Shown: positions 45,508 through 56,780, numbered from the stretch's first letter. The stretch: 64,000 nucleotides of DNA from Hemicordylus capensis (GCF_027244095.1 NC_069659.1:93103501-93167500), one strand, 5' to 3'. A program made the numbers and translations. The notes: generated by a model not told the origin, from the sequence alone.

Positions 45508-45765
45508 AAAAGTATACCATCAAGTCAGTGTAGACTCCTGGCAACCACAAAGCCCACTGCTTGTCTTTGTTAGAATACAGGAGGAGTTTACCACTGCCAT
45601 CTCCTGCACAGTGTGAGATGATGCCTTTCAGCATCTTCCTATATTGCTGCTGCCCGATATAGGTGTTACCCATAGTCTTTGGAAAACATGCCAGTGGGGA
45701 TTCGAATCAGCAACCTCTGGCTTGCTAGTCAAGTCATTTCCCAGCTGTGCCATTAGGTGGCTAGG
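45508..45765 (-). repeat. tRNA-type SINE, nearly full length
   Basis: Reversed: CCACCTAATGGCACAGCTGG, B box GATTCGAATCC-like, CCTATATCGGGCAGCAGCAA, ending GTCTACACTGACTTGATGG. Confidence 0.85.
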
Positions 45766-45937
45766 ATATGTACTAACCAGGTGTTTAATTAGGTTGGGGA
45801 AACTCTTGGATATAAGAGTGTGAATTTTAAGCACTGGGACATAAAACACTGAAGCTGACATATATACATCGAAATACCTGTTCTTTATTGCAGTTCCCTT
45901 TTATGTTTTAACTTGCAATAAAAAAAGGTCTGGAGAA

Positions 45938-46998
45938 AAGTATTGTATCAAATGTATTACAAAGCATTCAAATCTACATGAAAAATTCTTTCCTCAGCCT
46001 AAATAGACAGAACATCTTGCAAAAATGAAGGTGAGAAGGGGTGAAGAGCTATTCCCCTTGCTTAAGCCCACAAAAAATCAGAAGTCCTGAACTTTGTGCA
46101 TTAGCTTTATTTTACACATTTTAAAATATGTTTAGCTTGATGAAAACTCTAATAGTCAATTGTTATATAAACAAAGTTAATGTATTGTCTTGAGTGTCAA
46201 ACTGGTTTAGGGGTGGTTCCTCATTTCAGAAATACAAATGAGGGCGTTTTTGTTGTTGTTTGCATTAATAAGGGAATAGAACAAGACGAGAAAGATCTTC
46301 AGAGAAAAGGGAGGATAAAGAGAGTGGGGAGAAGCAAACAACACAGGATAACAGTGGTATCCAAAGTGCAGAGGGGGAGACAATAAAGAACAACTAAGGG
46401 AAAGAAATAGCCAAAAAGGAAATGGAGAGATAGGTTATTGCACACTGTGAGAAAATGCAGGAACGTGGATAAAAATATTATCAAAGCAACTCTGATACAG
46501 GCAAAATACTGAGACATTCAAGAGGAAGGTCTGGAGACCAATGACTGTGCAGAGTGTAAACTGTCAAAATTAAATGTGTATTAACACTTTTAATTTAATT
46601 AGCACAGAAAATGCAATGCATTACTGTATTGTTTTATTTCAGTGTGTATAATAACACTACAATCTAGCTAGCTCTGGCCTAGGTACGGACCTCACTGGTG
46701 TGGGGGGGTGGGGTGGAGGGGAATATACGTCTGATGTTGACAACAGAGAAATTCCAGCAAAAAGTTAAAAGGAAAGTAAGAAGCTAAGCAGCTTTCTTCC
46801 CAACGCATCCAGAAGGAGCGCTTCCGTATCCTCCACGTGTCTTTCTGATCCTCTCTTACCCACAGTTAAGGCCAATAGCAACGCTATTCCCCTGCACAAA
46901 TGGAGAATCCTGTTACTAGCCCAGAGTTTAAATATTCTTTCTCCCAAGCGGAGAGAAGTTTCTACCCCATGTCCCCCATGTCCCTCTATTCACGTTAC
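45938..46998. other. LCA5L first intron, no recognised element
   Basis: Unique-looking sequence. The last 250 bases become CpG-richer toward the first exon. Confidence 0.4.
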
Positions 46999-47059
46999 CT
47001 GGTTCCTTTGGCTGAACTGGCGGAAGAAGTTGTTTTCAGATCTTTGTTACTATAGCAAC
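46999..47059 (-). promoter_or_regulatory. LCA5L: LCA5L promoter and first non-coding exon with RFX X-box
   Basis: On the minus strand a splice donor GGAACCAG before gtaacg ends at 46999, about 2.85 kb upstream of the first coding exon. Just upstream, at 47046-47059, lies GTTACTATAGCAAC, which fits the 14-base X-box consensus (RYYNYYATRRNRAC) at every position. X-boxes bind RFX factors and mark ciliary gene promoters, which suits a lebercilin-like protein. The exon start is not visible; transcription is inferred to begin near the X-box. The surrounding CpG-containing sequence is not recognisably a repeat. Confidence 0.7.
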
Positions 47060-47079
47060 CGAAAGAACTCCCTCGCTGA

Positions 47080-47098
47080 GCATCATGGGATTTGTAGG
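47080..47098 (-). promoter_or_regulatory. ZNF143/STAF-like site in the LCA5L promoter
   Basis: GCATCATGGGATTTGTAGG closely matches the inverted ZNF143 core (ACTACAA.TCCCA..ATGC). It sits 21 bases from the X-box. A caveat is that some hAT miniatures in this window carry a similar GGGATTATGGGAGTT string, so the site could derive from one. Confidence 0.5.
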
Positions 47099-47351
47099 AC
47101 AATGATAACTAGAACGAAAGGGCAAAGAAGCGGAATTGAGACGTTCTCTGGTACTTTCTGTTTGCTCGTCGTTACTCCCGCGTTCCATGCCCCACTACCT
47201 TCCTTAACCACTATGCCATTAATGATCTTGTATTTGCCCAATTCTTGCTCTCTAGGCTTAATTTTCTGATAACCCACCCACGAGGCGGCTGTGAAAAGGA
47301 GAGCAACTCAATAGGCTCAGGTCCTCCTGTAATCTTAACGTGGGGGAAACC

Positions 47352-47657
47352 CAGGAGTGTAGCAAGGTTAGAGTGGGCCCAGACAAAAGATTTTAAAATG
47401 GGTCATTAAGTAAATAAATCATATATATATATATACACACACACAAGTCATTTAACAGCACTAGAGAAAGACATGCTGTTCTGGTAGCTCCAGGTCTTAA
47501 CACTCGCATCATTTCGGAGGATGAATACAACTGAAGGAAGCCCAGGCGGGTGCGTGGCTGGGGGAGTCAGTCATGTGACTTGCCTCTGGGGACCCCTGCA
47601 AGGCAGTGGGCCCCCCAGACAACTGTCTCCCCTTGCCCTATTATAGTTACGTCCCTG
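47352..47657. mobile_element. hAT miniature, complete, 306 bp
   Basis: The ends CAGGAGTGTAGCAAGGTTAG and (reversed) CAGGGACGTAACTATAATAG are flanked by a perfect 8-bp duplication GGGAAACC (47344-47351 and 47658-47665). It lies about 290 bp upstream of the inferred LCA5L promoter. Confidence 0.85.
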
Positions 47658-47779
47658 GGGAAACCCCAGCAACCTCAGAATGGGTAGTTTGATAAGTATC
47701 ACACATGGCAGGGATGCTTAGGGATAGTGTGTGTATCCAATCTGGCAGATATCCAGTTAGGGCAACAGATCGACAACAA

Positions 47780-47880
47780 GGTTGGCAACAGCCACTGGAG
47801 GGATGCTGTGCTGGGGTTGGATAAGGCCAGTTGCTCTCCCCCTGCTAAATAAAGAAAATCACCACTTTAAAAAGATGCCT
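47780..47880 (-). repeat. LINE 3' end fragment
   Basis: CCACTGGAGGGATGCTGTGC then CCAGTTGCTCTCCCCCTGC is the reverse of the 20790-21023 family. Confidence 0.5.
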
Positions 47881-47940
47881 CTTTGATCAGTTTGCAGGAG
47901 TAACCAGTTAGACGTGTGTGGGCAGTTTTGCTTGTGTTGC

Positions 47941-48048
47941 TTGAATCTGAGTTGCCTGGTTAGTGAAGAATTGTATTGCTTGAATCTGAGTTGCCTGGTT
48001 AGTGAAGAATTGTATTGCTTGAATCTGAGTTGCCTGGTTAGTGAAGAC
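47941..48048. repeat. 39-bp minisatellite, three units
   Basis: The unit TTGAATCTGAGTTGCCTGGT plus 19 more bases starts at 47941, 47980 and 48019. The first two units are identical and the third diverges only in its last third, so the expansion is recent. Confidence 0.95.
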
Positions 48049-48745
48049 TTCTCTCTCTTACAATCTGCTCTATGAAAAGACAATTATTGCATACTTTTTT
48101 TCTTTTAAATGTGATAATAAACTCTTGTTGGTGAAATGTGTTACTCTGCATTTTGGGTCTGCCTTAGTCACACGTCTTTAGAGGCCTGGGACTGCTCAGC
48201 CCTTCTAGGGAGGTTTTGCCACCTAACACCTCCCCCACACCACCCCATGAGAAATCTTATATGGAGAGTGGGTTTTCCCACATCAAAATAAAGTGGATGG
48301 TGGCAGCCCACTGTGAATTTCTTACAGTCAAGGATTCACCCAAGTGACTGTGGTAAGAGCTATGACACATGCATAGGGTCTCTTCAGACAATAAAGTGAA
48401 CATGTGCAAATTGGAGTGGAGCCTGCTGCTGTAATGCTGCCACCTGAGCCCACACATACACTTACTCATTCTACCAGGCAAGAACAAATGAGGTGCTAAT
48501 GTACAAAGCTTCCGGTCCTTTAGATAACAATCTGAAACACACTTGCTAGGGAGTGAGTCTATGCTTAAAATCATGATGTTAGTCACTACCCTATGTGTAA
48601 CTACTGAAGGACTTAAAACACATGCAATAAAAATTCACAACAACATGAAAGGGAAAGCAATGCAAGGTAATTGCAAGGTTGAGACAGAAGGAGCTTCTCT
48701 TAGCCTTCATGAGCTGCTAAAGTTTGCATTGCATGATACCAAAAG
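48049..48745. other. Intergenic, no recognised element
   Basis: Nothing nameable was seen. Confidence 0.4.
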
Positions 48746-50733
48746 TAGGGATGTGCAAAACTGTCTTGAATCAAACTCGGTTCAGTTTGAACTGGCCTGG
48801 TTTGACTGATTTGAGCTTGAACCAGACTGGCCCTCCAGAAAGGGGGCCCGGACTGAGTTCAAGTCAACCCAGGCCTGGTTCGACTGGTTCTTTATGCTTG
48901 CAAAGGGGAATCCGTTAAGAATTCCTCTTTACAAGCAAAGGGCGAACCCTATGGGGTTGAAAAGGCAGGGCAGGGGGAGGTCACCTTATTAATCAAGGTG
49001 GCGGCACAGCTCCACAGCAGCGACAAGTTGGCAACAACTTCCCTAGACCCCACTGCCACTGGCATCCCCCTATCAATATCGGCCAGTGGAGGCCCAGTTT
49101 GGACTTCAAATGGCCTCTGCACTTGCATGGAGGCTTGGACTGGGCCCCCACCAGCCTGCACTGATGGAGGGGGCCAGTGGGACCTAGGGGAACCACTGCC
49201 AGCCTGCTGCCATCACTGAGGAGCCATGCTACCTCCACGGTGCATAAGATGACCCCCCACCTTCCCTTTTCAACCCCATAGGGCTTCCCCATTTGCTTGT
49301 AAAAGGGAATTCTTACTGGATTCATAAGAACATAAGAACAGCCCTGCTGGATCAGGCCCAAGGCCCATCTAGTCCAGCATCCTGTTTCGCACAGTGGCCC
49401 ACCAGATGCCCCTGGAAGCCTCAGACAGGAGTTGAGGGTGTGCCCTCTCTCCTGCCATTACTCCCCCGCAACTGGTACTCAGAGGCACCCCGCCCCTGAG
49501 GCTGGAGGTGGCCCACAGCCCTCTGACTAGTAGCCATTGATAGACCTCTCCTCCATGAAGTCATCCAAACCCCTCTTAAAGCCATCCAGGTTGTCGGCTG
49601 TCACCACATCCTGTGGCAGAGAGTTCCACAAGTGGATCACGCGTTGTGTGAAAAAGTACTTCCGTTTGTTGGTCCTAGACCTCCTAGCAATCAATTTCAT
49701 GGAGTGACCCCCGGTTCTAGTGTTGTGTGAGAGGGAAAAGAATCTCTCTCTCTCCACTTTCTCCATGCCATGCATGATTTTATAGACCTCTATCATGTCT
49801 CCCTGCAGTCGTCTTTTTTCTAAACTAAAAAGCCCCAGGTGTTGTAGTCTAGCCTCGTAAGAAAGGTGCTCTAGGCCCCTGATAATCTTGGTTGCCCTCT
49901 TCTGTACCTTCTCCAGTTCAACAATGTCCTTTTTAAGATGTGGTGACCAGAATTGTACGCAGTACTCCAAGTGTGGTCGCACCATAGTTTTGTATAAGGG
50001 CATTATAATGTTAGCCGTTTTATTTTCAATCCCCTTTCTAATGATTCCTAGCATGGAATTTGCCTTTTTCACAGCTGCCGCACATTGAGTCGACACTTTA
50101 AACGAGCTGTCAACCACAACCCCAAGATCCCTCTCCTGGTCCGTCACCGACAGCTCGGATCCCATCAGCATATACGTGAAGTTGGGGGTTTTCGTCCCAA
50201 TGTGCATCACTTTACACTTGCTAACATTGAACTGCATTTGCCATTTTGTCGCCCACTCCCCCAGTTTGGAGAGATCCTTTTGGAGCTGCTCACAATCCGT
50301 TTGGGATTTCACTACCCGGAAGAGTTTGGTATCATCTGCAAATTTGGCCACATCGCTGCTTACCCCTGCTTCTAGATGAGTAAATCTATGAGTAAATTAA
50401 ATTATCTATGAGTAAATTAAAAAGCACCGGTCCCAGTACAGATCCCTGGGGGACCCCACTTCTTACTTCCCTCCATTGTGAAAACTCTCCATTTATACCT
50501 ACCCTTTGTTTCCTATCTTTCAACCAGTTAGCAATCCACACATGTACTTGTCCCTTTATCCCATGACACCTTTTTGCAAGCATAGGGTCTTATTGGGCCA
50601 ACCTGGTTCAACCCAGTTCTAGTGCAGAACCAACCCGCTGGCCGGTTCTAATGAACTGGCTCGCGAAACGGTTGGTTCAAGTTCGGTTAGAAATCAAACC
50701 AAATCACCTGGAGTGGTTCCATGCACAACCCTA
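48746..50733. mobile_element. hAT miniature (TAGGGATGTGCA family) split by a CR1
   Basis: The ends are TAGGGATGTGCAAAAC and GTTCCATGCACAACCCTA; flanks ACCAAAAG and ACCATAGG agree at 6 of 8. The sub-terminal repeats (TCAAACTCGGTTCAGTTTGA and partner) are inverted. The CR1 at 49322-50585 lies within it. Confidence 0.75.
49322..50585 (-). mobile_element. CR1 LINE 3' part with long RT frame
   Basis: One frame (50351-49527) encodes the C-terminal RT region of CR1: MAKFADDTKLF (FADD catalytic box), HIGTKTPNFTYMLMG, TMVRPHLEYCVQFWSPHLKK, VEKVQKRATKIIRGL-type block and HLWNSLPQDVV. Upstream, 50583-50386 gives [20 protein letters not shown]. The 3' end is ACATAAGAACAGCCCTGCTG reversed. It is 5'-truncated near 50585 and is the youngest-looking CR1 here; a small tandem duplication lies at 50376-50418. 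Confidence 0.9.
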
Positions 50734-50740
50734 ACCATAG

Positions 50741-51047
50741 GAACATAGGAAGCTACCTTATACCATTGGTCCATCTAGCTCAGTTTTGTCTAGCGGGACT
50801 GATAGTGGCTCTCCAAGATTTCAGGCTTGAGTATTCCATAGCCCTACCTGGAGACACCAGGGAGTGAACTGGGACCTTCTGCATACAGATGCTCTTCCCC
50901 TGAGATAATACCCCATCCCCTAAGGGGAATATATTACAGTGCTCTGCTCACATGTATTCACTCCTCCAAATGCAAACCAAGGTGGACCTTGTTTAGCAAA
51001 GGGGACAATTAATGCTTGCTACCACAAGACCAGCTCTCTTCCCTGAG
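50741..51047 (-). repeat. 5S-headed SINE
   Basis: Plus strand: GGAACATAGGAAGCTACCTT, then TACAGTGCTCTGCTCACATG, the 5S-like block and CTACCACAAGACCAGCTCTC. Confidence 0.75.
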
Positions 51048-51507
51048 ATGCTATGCTCTTCTTCCTTATGTTCCCTTCCCAAGCCGGGGCTCTAAATCAC
51101 CAAAGAAGGAAGAAGACTGAATTGCAACTCCTCTTCCAACCTTTTTGGATTAAAATTTCAGAGCGGCTTTGGGTTTTGGTTTTATTCCCCCCACCCCTCA
51201 GGTAGATCAGAATTAGTTGATTAGCACTGCAGCAGCATTACATTGCTCTTTATTCTCTCTCTCATTCTCCACCAACAGGTCCAAGGATATAGTGGTTGGC
51301 TGATGCTTTCATTCCTTTCCTTCTGGCATCTCCGTGATCTGAGCATATTAATAATAAGATTATTTCAGAGACATGTTGTTGAAAAATGTCATGGATTTTT
51401 GTTACAGGTTAGGAAAATATGGTCTGTTTTCTTGGCCATTACTGGATGTACGTTTGAAAACCAATGTTTAAACTGTAAGATGTCAGATTGAATGAATGAA
51501 TGAATGA

Positions 51508-51552
<45 letters not shown>

Positions 51553-51959
51553 AAGCCAAAAATATGCCTTCCACAAAGCTATTATGCAGCACTGGTAGAA
51601 TCCTATACCATCTAGTGGACATTATCCGTTTTTACTAGTAGCTCTTTGAAATACTTGTCAAAGAGGCACAATGAGCTTTAGCTTGATCTTGTTATACAAG
51701 ATGCCTTCGAATCCAGGAAATTTGGAACGAGAGGCGCATAAACTTGAGGGTTCCGTTTTCACCTTCTTTTCCATCTGCCTTTTGGAATAATAAAACTTTT
51801 GTCCTCTTGTCTTCACAGAATTTTCAGCCTGAAGCACTTTAATTTGATAAGAGGTTGTGATAACAGATCCTTACACGCAGAAGTCGATTGAGAAAAAACA
51901 TAGCTCTATACTGTGTAAACTCTTCCAGCAGTGAACTCTCCCTCTCTTCCCTCCCTGGG
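51048..51959. other. Intergenic with microsatellite
   Basis: (AATG)n at 51490-51508 runs into (GATA)n at 51509-51552. The rest is unrecognised. Confidence 0.5.
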
Positions 51960-52309
51960 CTCTCTACCCCTCGCCCTGTCTGATTGGTGTATTACCGTCC
52001 CTTGCCTTTTAAGGGCTGTCACCCGGTCAATCTAAAGTGATGAGCCTGGGGGGCAGGTGTCAGTCCCCCTGCAATGGATACTTTTACCAGCCAATCGTCT
52101 CTTGGGCTGTCTGTTCCCAAAATACCCAAGAACCAATGGAGAAGTGGGGAATGACGGGGACCAGCTGAGCTAAAGTGAAGTGGATATTCAGTTGGGATTC
52201 TCTCTGCTCGGGTAGCAGCTGCATGCCCTCGTCACTCTTAACAGTGCTCGTGAGGAGGCTGCCGTATCAGGTGTGCCGGTTCTGTTAGTCCTTTTTGGTC
52301 GTCGTCAAA
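51960..52309 (+). promoter_or_regulatory. SH3BGR: SH3BGR 5' UTR and proximal promoter region
   Basis: This stretch before the SH3BGR start has no obvious transposon and is richer in G+C than its surroundings. It holds two CAGCTG E-boxes (in ACCAGCTGAG and TAGCAGCTGCAT), the motif used by MyoD-type factors, in keeping with muscle expression. No clear TATA box or start site can be fixed by eye. Confidence 0.45.
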
Positions 52310-52354
52310 ATGGTGATCAAAGTGTTTGTAGCAACGTCCTCGGGGTCCACAGCG
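52310..52354 (+). CDS. SH3BGR: SH3BGR coding exon 1
   Basis: The ATG at 52310 begins MVIKVFVATSSGSTA, identical at 14 of 15 residues to remembered human SH3BGR (SI for ST), followed directly by the donor gtaggt, phase 0. SH3BGR is a small thioredoxin-fold, glutaredoxin-like protein with an SH3-binding motif, abundant in heart and skeletal muscle. The next exon should begin near IRKKQQEV; I found no such exon before 64000, so intron 1 is at least 11.6 kb. Its position right of LCA5L on the opposite strand matches the human order. Confidence 0.93.
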
Positions 52355-54099
52355 GTAGGTATTTTCCTGTGATTTCTGTTTTCACGCATATCAGCTTCCA
52401 GAAGCTTTGGGAAGTACTTGTTGACTGAGAAAGGGGCGTGGCGGTTACTTACTATGATTCCTGCCTGTGGTTAACAGAAGACATGTCCTGCTTAATGTTT
52501 GCACATTCCAGGGTAGCTGTGCTAATCTGTTGCAGCTGAGGATAATACTTAATGCATCAGACAAGTGGGCTCCAGTCCACAAAGTTTATGCCAAAACAAA
52601 TTTGTTAGTCTTTTAAGATGCCACGGGATTTTTTCTAATTTCTAGGTGATCCTACACGCAAAGGCGGTCACTGCAACAACGTAACTTTCTTTGTGCGCAT
52701 GGAAATATAAATATGAACATTTTAGTCGGAAATAATCCTTATTTTAGTAAATTTTGCAAACTGTACCTGTATTTTAGGCATGTGTCTATTACTGGAGGAA
52801 TAAAGAGCTTATTGGATTGCAGTGTGTGTCGGGGCGGGGGGAACCCTTGCCTGTCTCTTTTGAAAAATATTTTCTATAAGTAATTGATATATAAGGTGTT
52901 GCTTCCGTGGGGAAACCCCCACAAACATTGAGCACGTTTTACTTTAAAATTAACTAAAAGTTGTTGGGTGTTTTTTTTTTAAAAATCCCTATTTTAACAT
53001 TATACTTTGTTATAATAAAACTATACTTTTAGTTTTGGACATATCTGCTGTAAATGATCAAAAGTGTTATGTTGACTGAAGGGGGGAAAGGGCATGTAAA
53101 AAGAAGATTGGAAGGTGGGAACTGGGAAAGAACTGTTGCCTTTTATATCCAGTTCCCACATGAGCTCAAATTGCAGCCCTGCCTCAGCAATCAGTCACAG
53201 TGACACTTCTAAACAAACTGGCTGCTGCTTGCACATAATTGTGTGACTGCATGGTTAACTGGCTCATACTAACACAACCACAAGGAGAAGCTTCCAGAGC
53301 TGGAGGTCTGAAAAGAGCTGGAAGCAAAAACTTGCCTCTCTCCATTGGCAGGTTGCTGCCTCTACCACCAGGTACTGAAGCTCCATTCGATCCCCATATA
53401 CATCAAATGCAAGCTGTGATGTAAGGGAATAGCACTTGTACTGGACTGTGTGTTGTGATGATTTTTGTCACCACCAGTGGTATAATACTGTTCTATGCTC
53501 CACAGTAGCGGTAACGATTACTTCTAACAACTCTAAAAGCTGGTCTTTTGCAATGTTACAACAGGAGTTAATACCATAAGTGTTATATGATCAGTTTTAT
53601 GACTGCTGTTAGAAGAAAAATCAGGAATATGAGGCCAAAGAAACTTAGACCACTTACTGGTGGGAATAAGTGTAAAGCTAGGCATCTGATTATGAAATGG
53701 ATAGCTCTGATCTTAAAGAAAAGTTTTCTTCTAAGTCTCTTGTTGCACGTCTGTTATGTAATATCAACATTTGGATCATGTTAAACATTCTCTCCTCCCC
53801 ACACTTACATTTTCATGTATAGTGTGCCTTGTCCCAGAAGTTCAGAATGATTTGCATTTTAAAGGTACCTCTTATTTTTATTAAAATCTTCGCAGCATGG
53901 GAATTGTACCACCTGTCTCTTTCCTTCATCTCTCCCCCCACATATAGTTACATTTTAAAAACATTATAAATACAATCCAACACAGAGTTAAGCATGTACA
54001 CATACAAACACAAAAAGTAATAACTGTAGCACTGCAAAGCTACCAAACTGAGCTTTCCAATATTTTACATTGATATTTTTTAAAATAAATTAATATATG
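52355..54099. other. SH3BGR intron 1, no recognised element
   Basis: I looked for the second SH3BGR exon (IRKKQQEV start) and did not find it. Mostly unique-looking. Confidence 0.4.
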
Positions 54100-54290
54100 C
54101 TTGTGTTTTACTGTATTTTTAAAAGGAATTTTGTTGTAAGCCACCACTGATTCATTTATGAATAATGGTAGCATATATATATATATATATTTATTTATTT
54201 AATTTATATAATGCCTAACTCCAAAGGCTCTAGGCGATATATATCTTTTAAAGATATATATAGCCTTAAAATACATACATACATCTGGCT
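54100..54290 (+). repeat. LINE 3' tail with TA microsatellite
   Basis: TTGTTGTAAGCCACCACTGA ... then (TA)n at about 54174-54190, TTTATTTATTTAATTTATAT, and short inverted TATATATC patches. Confidence 0.4.
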
Positions 54291-55564
54291 AAATCCACTA
54301 ATGATCATTTAAATTGATGAAACTTGGATTTAAGAGGATTGGCCCCCTTCTTCTAAGCACACTTACATGGATGAAAGTTCTTTTGAAATAAAGGGTTTAT
54401 TTTCAAGAAATTATGTTTAGGGTTGGTGTAAATCCTAACTCATTAGTTTAGCTGAATTATGAATAGAGCTGGAAATGTGGTTCTTCCATTTTCGGTTAGA
54501 CAGTCTGAACTCATTTGTCTGTCTGCTCTGTGGGATATTTGAAACGGCTGAATAAACAGTGATTAAATAATGAATGATTAGGAGCAAGAGGAGACTTATT
54601 TTTATAGGGTTATATTTGCATGATGTGGCCCTTAGATTTGGAAAAGTTTTGTATAACACGAATATCTGTTTCTGCTGTAAGAGGAGACATATAGTTGCTT
54701 TCCCTCACCAATCTATTTCCTTAAATAAAGAATTTGAACACGGCTCCAATGTGAAGCTATAATTTCTGCCATCCACGTAATTATGCGGAACGTTGTCATA
54801 AAAAGAGATGTATCACCACAAGTATGCTCAAAATAAAAAACTGTAGTGTAGTAACATTGCAAAACCCTGTGTTTATTTGACTTTATAATGTCAGTTTACT
54901 ATTCCTGCTTAGATCAACCAGACCATTCATGTATTTAAAGATAAACAGAACAAGATGCATTGTTGATCACAAGCATAATCCTCTAGTTGGCGGCTTCAGC
55001 TCACGTTTCCTCTGTTGAGAAGGTGCCGGAAGAGAAATGCAATATACACCAAGCAGTGGCTTATCTGTGCTCAGTATACAGGTGTTTTGCATCTGCATAG
55101 CCATAATTACAAATGTTATGAGGCCAGACATTACAGTCCTGCATTGTATTTCATTACACAGTATAACCCAGGGAGCCCTAAACTAGAGAGACTGGGGGAA
55201 ATGACATCACAACGGTGGGTTGTGAAGCACTTCCCTCTCCCTGTTCTTGTCACAAATTTGTGCTTGGCTGCAAAGAGGCAGGAAAGAATGGAGAGTAGCA
55301 TTTTTGGGGAACGGCTTAGCCAAATGCAAAATCTTCCATTGCTCATTTGTAGAGGCTCCCACATTTTTTTTTTTTGTCAAGATTGTTTGCAAAGATGCAG
55401 ACCCTGACATTGTTTTTCTACCCAGCTGATGGAAAACATCATTGCACTTTGCAGTCCAGGCAAGATCTAATCTCGCCCCCTACTTCCCATCACTATGGTG
55501 TCACTGCTTGTCCCACTCATATACTATCAACTGTGTTGGTAGTGCTTCAGGGAGGTCAAGAAGT
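54291..55564. other. SH3BGR intron 1, no recognised element
   Basis: Nothing nameable was seen; a T-run at 55365-55374. Confidence 0.4.
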
Positions 55565-56082
55565 TGCAACAGAAAGGCTCTACACACGATCTGTGTGTAG
55601 AGCTGGAAGAGGTTCTGAGGAGAGGGTGGACCTGCTTTCCCTGCAGTTAATCAACCACCCCTCCCCAGGCCAGCGAATCGCCTGCCCAGACAAGTGGCAG
55701 CTTTGCTCAGGTGCTCCTGCACCTGGCTGTGGCTCATCCAGCAGCTGGGGGGGGGTCGGGTGAAGGGAAGCAATGCCATGTGGTACCCCACCCCGGAGCC
55801 CCAGTAATGCACCATGCAAGTGCACAGTGCAATCCTGTGGTCCCCCTCCCTGAGTGTGTGCTGCAAGCAGTGTCCCCGAGTGTGGCTGCAAGCGGCTGCG
55901 GCAGACACACGACCAAAAACATGGGGTTAGTGGAGTGCTCCTTCCCCTAACCTCATTTAAGGGGGAGGGCATTTAGGCGGGCTTGCCCCCAGGAGCCATG
56001 CGGCTCCAGTTGCTTCACACAAGCAGCAGAAACTGGGGTGGGCTCCATTAGCCCGGTTTCTGCTGCTTGTGAGAATTGCCTC
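55565..56082 (-). mobile_element. Hairpin-ended element, copy C
   Basis: The left hairpin is GCTCTACACAC (55577-55587) with GTGTGTAGAGC (55593-55603) around GATCT. The right hairpin is CACAAGCAGCAGAAAC (56018-56033) with its perfect partner (56056-56071), then GAGAATTGCCTC. The plan is that of copies A and B, but the stem sequences differ. Confidence 0.75.
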
Positions 56083-56310
56083 TGTGTTTTCATCTCTTAC
56101 TTTCATCTCTTTCATCTCTTCAGCTTCATAAGGGAAACATTTGTCTGTAGTAATTTACTGTGAGATAACTAGTTTCAGTCTAAAAGTAAGTTCTTAAACT
56201 GTGGATCCGTACTCTTTTGGGTAATGTGGATCACAGTTCTGGGAATGATCAGCTGCTAGTGGAAGATAAGAAGCAGCAGGCAATCCCATTTTAAGCCTAC
56301 TTTCCATTAA

Positions 56311-56555
56311 GCTTATGAGATCACCCGGCATTCTGTATATGTGTCCCCCCCACCTCCATCAACTTTGCAATGCCTGGACCAATATTAACCAAATCGAGTT
56401 TAGTTGTGGGGACACCGCAGCAGTGTAGTTTGTGATGATGTCATCCACCCCAATTTAAGATGATGGGCAGACACATGAAAGTTTGCAGTGCAAGTGGGCT
56501 ATCTTGTGAACTGCCTAACCAGTTTGGACCAAGTTTAGTCCAGTTGTAGGGATAT
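56311..56555. repeat. Dispersed 140-150-bp tandem unit, short copy
   Basis: It opens GCTTATGAGATCACCCGGCA exactly like the copy at 63480, and holds about one and a half units (GATGATGTCATCCACCCCAA, GTGAACTGCCTAACCAGTTT). Confidence 0.8.
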
Positions 56556-56780
56556 TTATTTATTTATTACATTTTATATCCCGCTCTTCCTCCAAGGAGC
56601 CCAGAGTGGTGTACTACATACTTAGGTTTCTCCTCACAACAACCCTGTGACGTAGGTTAGGCTGAGAGAGAAGTGACTGGCCCAGAGTCACCCAGCTAGT
56701 ATCATGGCTGAATGGGGATTTGAACTCGGGTCTCCTCGGTCCTAGTCCAGCACTCTAACCACTATACCACACTGGCTAGT
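56556..56780 (-). repeat. CORE/MIR-like SINE, complete
   Basis: Reversed: AGCCAGTGTGGTATAGTGGT (A box), GAGTTCAAATCC (B box), GGGTGACTCTGGGCCAGTCA, CAGGGTTGTTGTGAGGAG, and the tail GGGATATAAAATGTAATAAA with (TAAA)n. Confidence 0.9.

Larger units (their letters stand above)
44563..45937. repeat. Large inverted repeat with a different SINE in each arm
   Basis: The left arm (from TCTCCAGACCTTTTTTATTG near 44582) and right arm (to CAATAAAAAAAGGTCTGGAG near 45935) are inverted copies, about 10 percent diverged by eye, turning between 45270 and 45352. The left arm is split by a 5S-headed SINE (44730-45095) and the right arm by a tRNA-type SINE (45508-45765). Coding sequence and transposase are absent. 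It may be a large foldback element; target duplications are not clear. Confidence 0.85.

Noticed and set aside
47941-48048. CRISPR-like array
   Set aside because: The units are directly adjacent with no spacers; this is a minisatellite in a vertebrate genome.
49527-50351. A 274-codon frame as a host gene
   Set aside because: The product carries CR1 reverse-transcriptase landmarks and the flanks are CR1.
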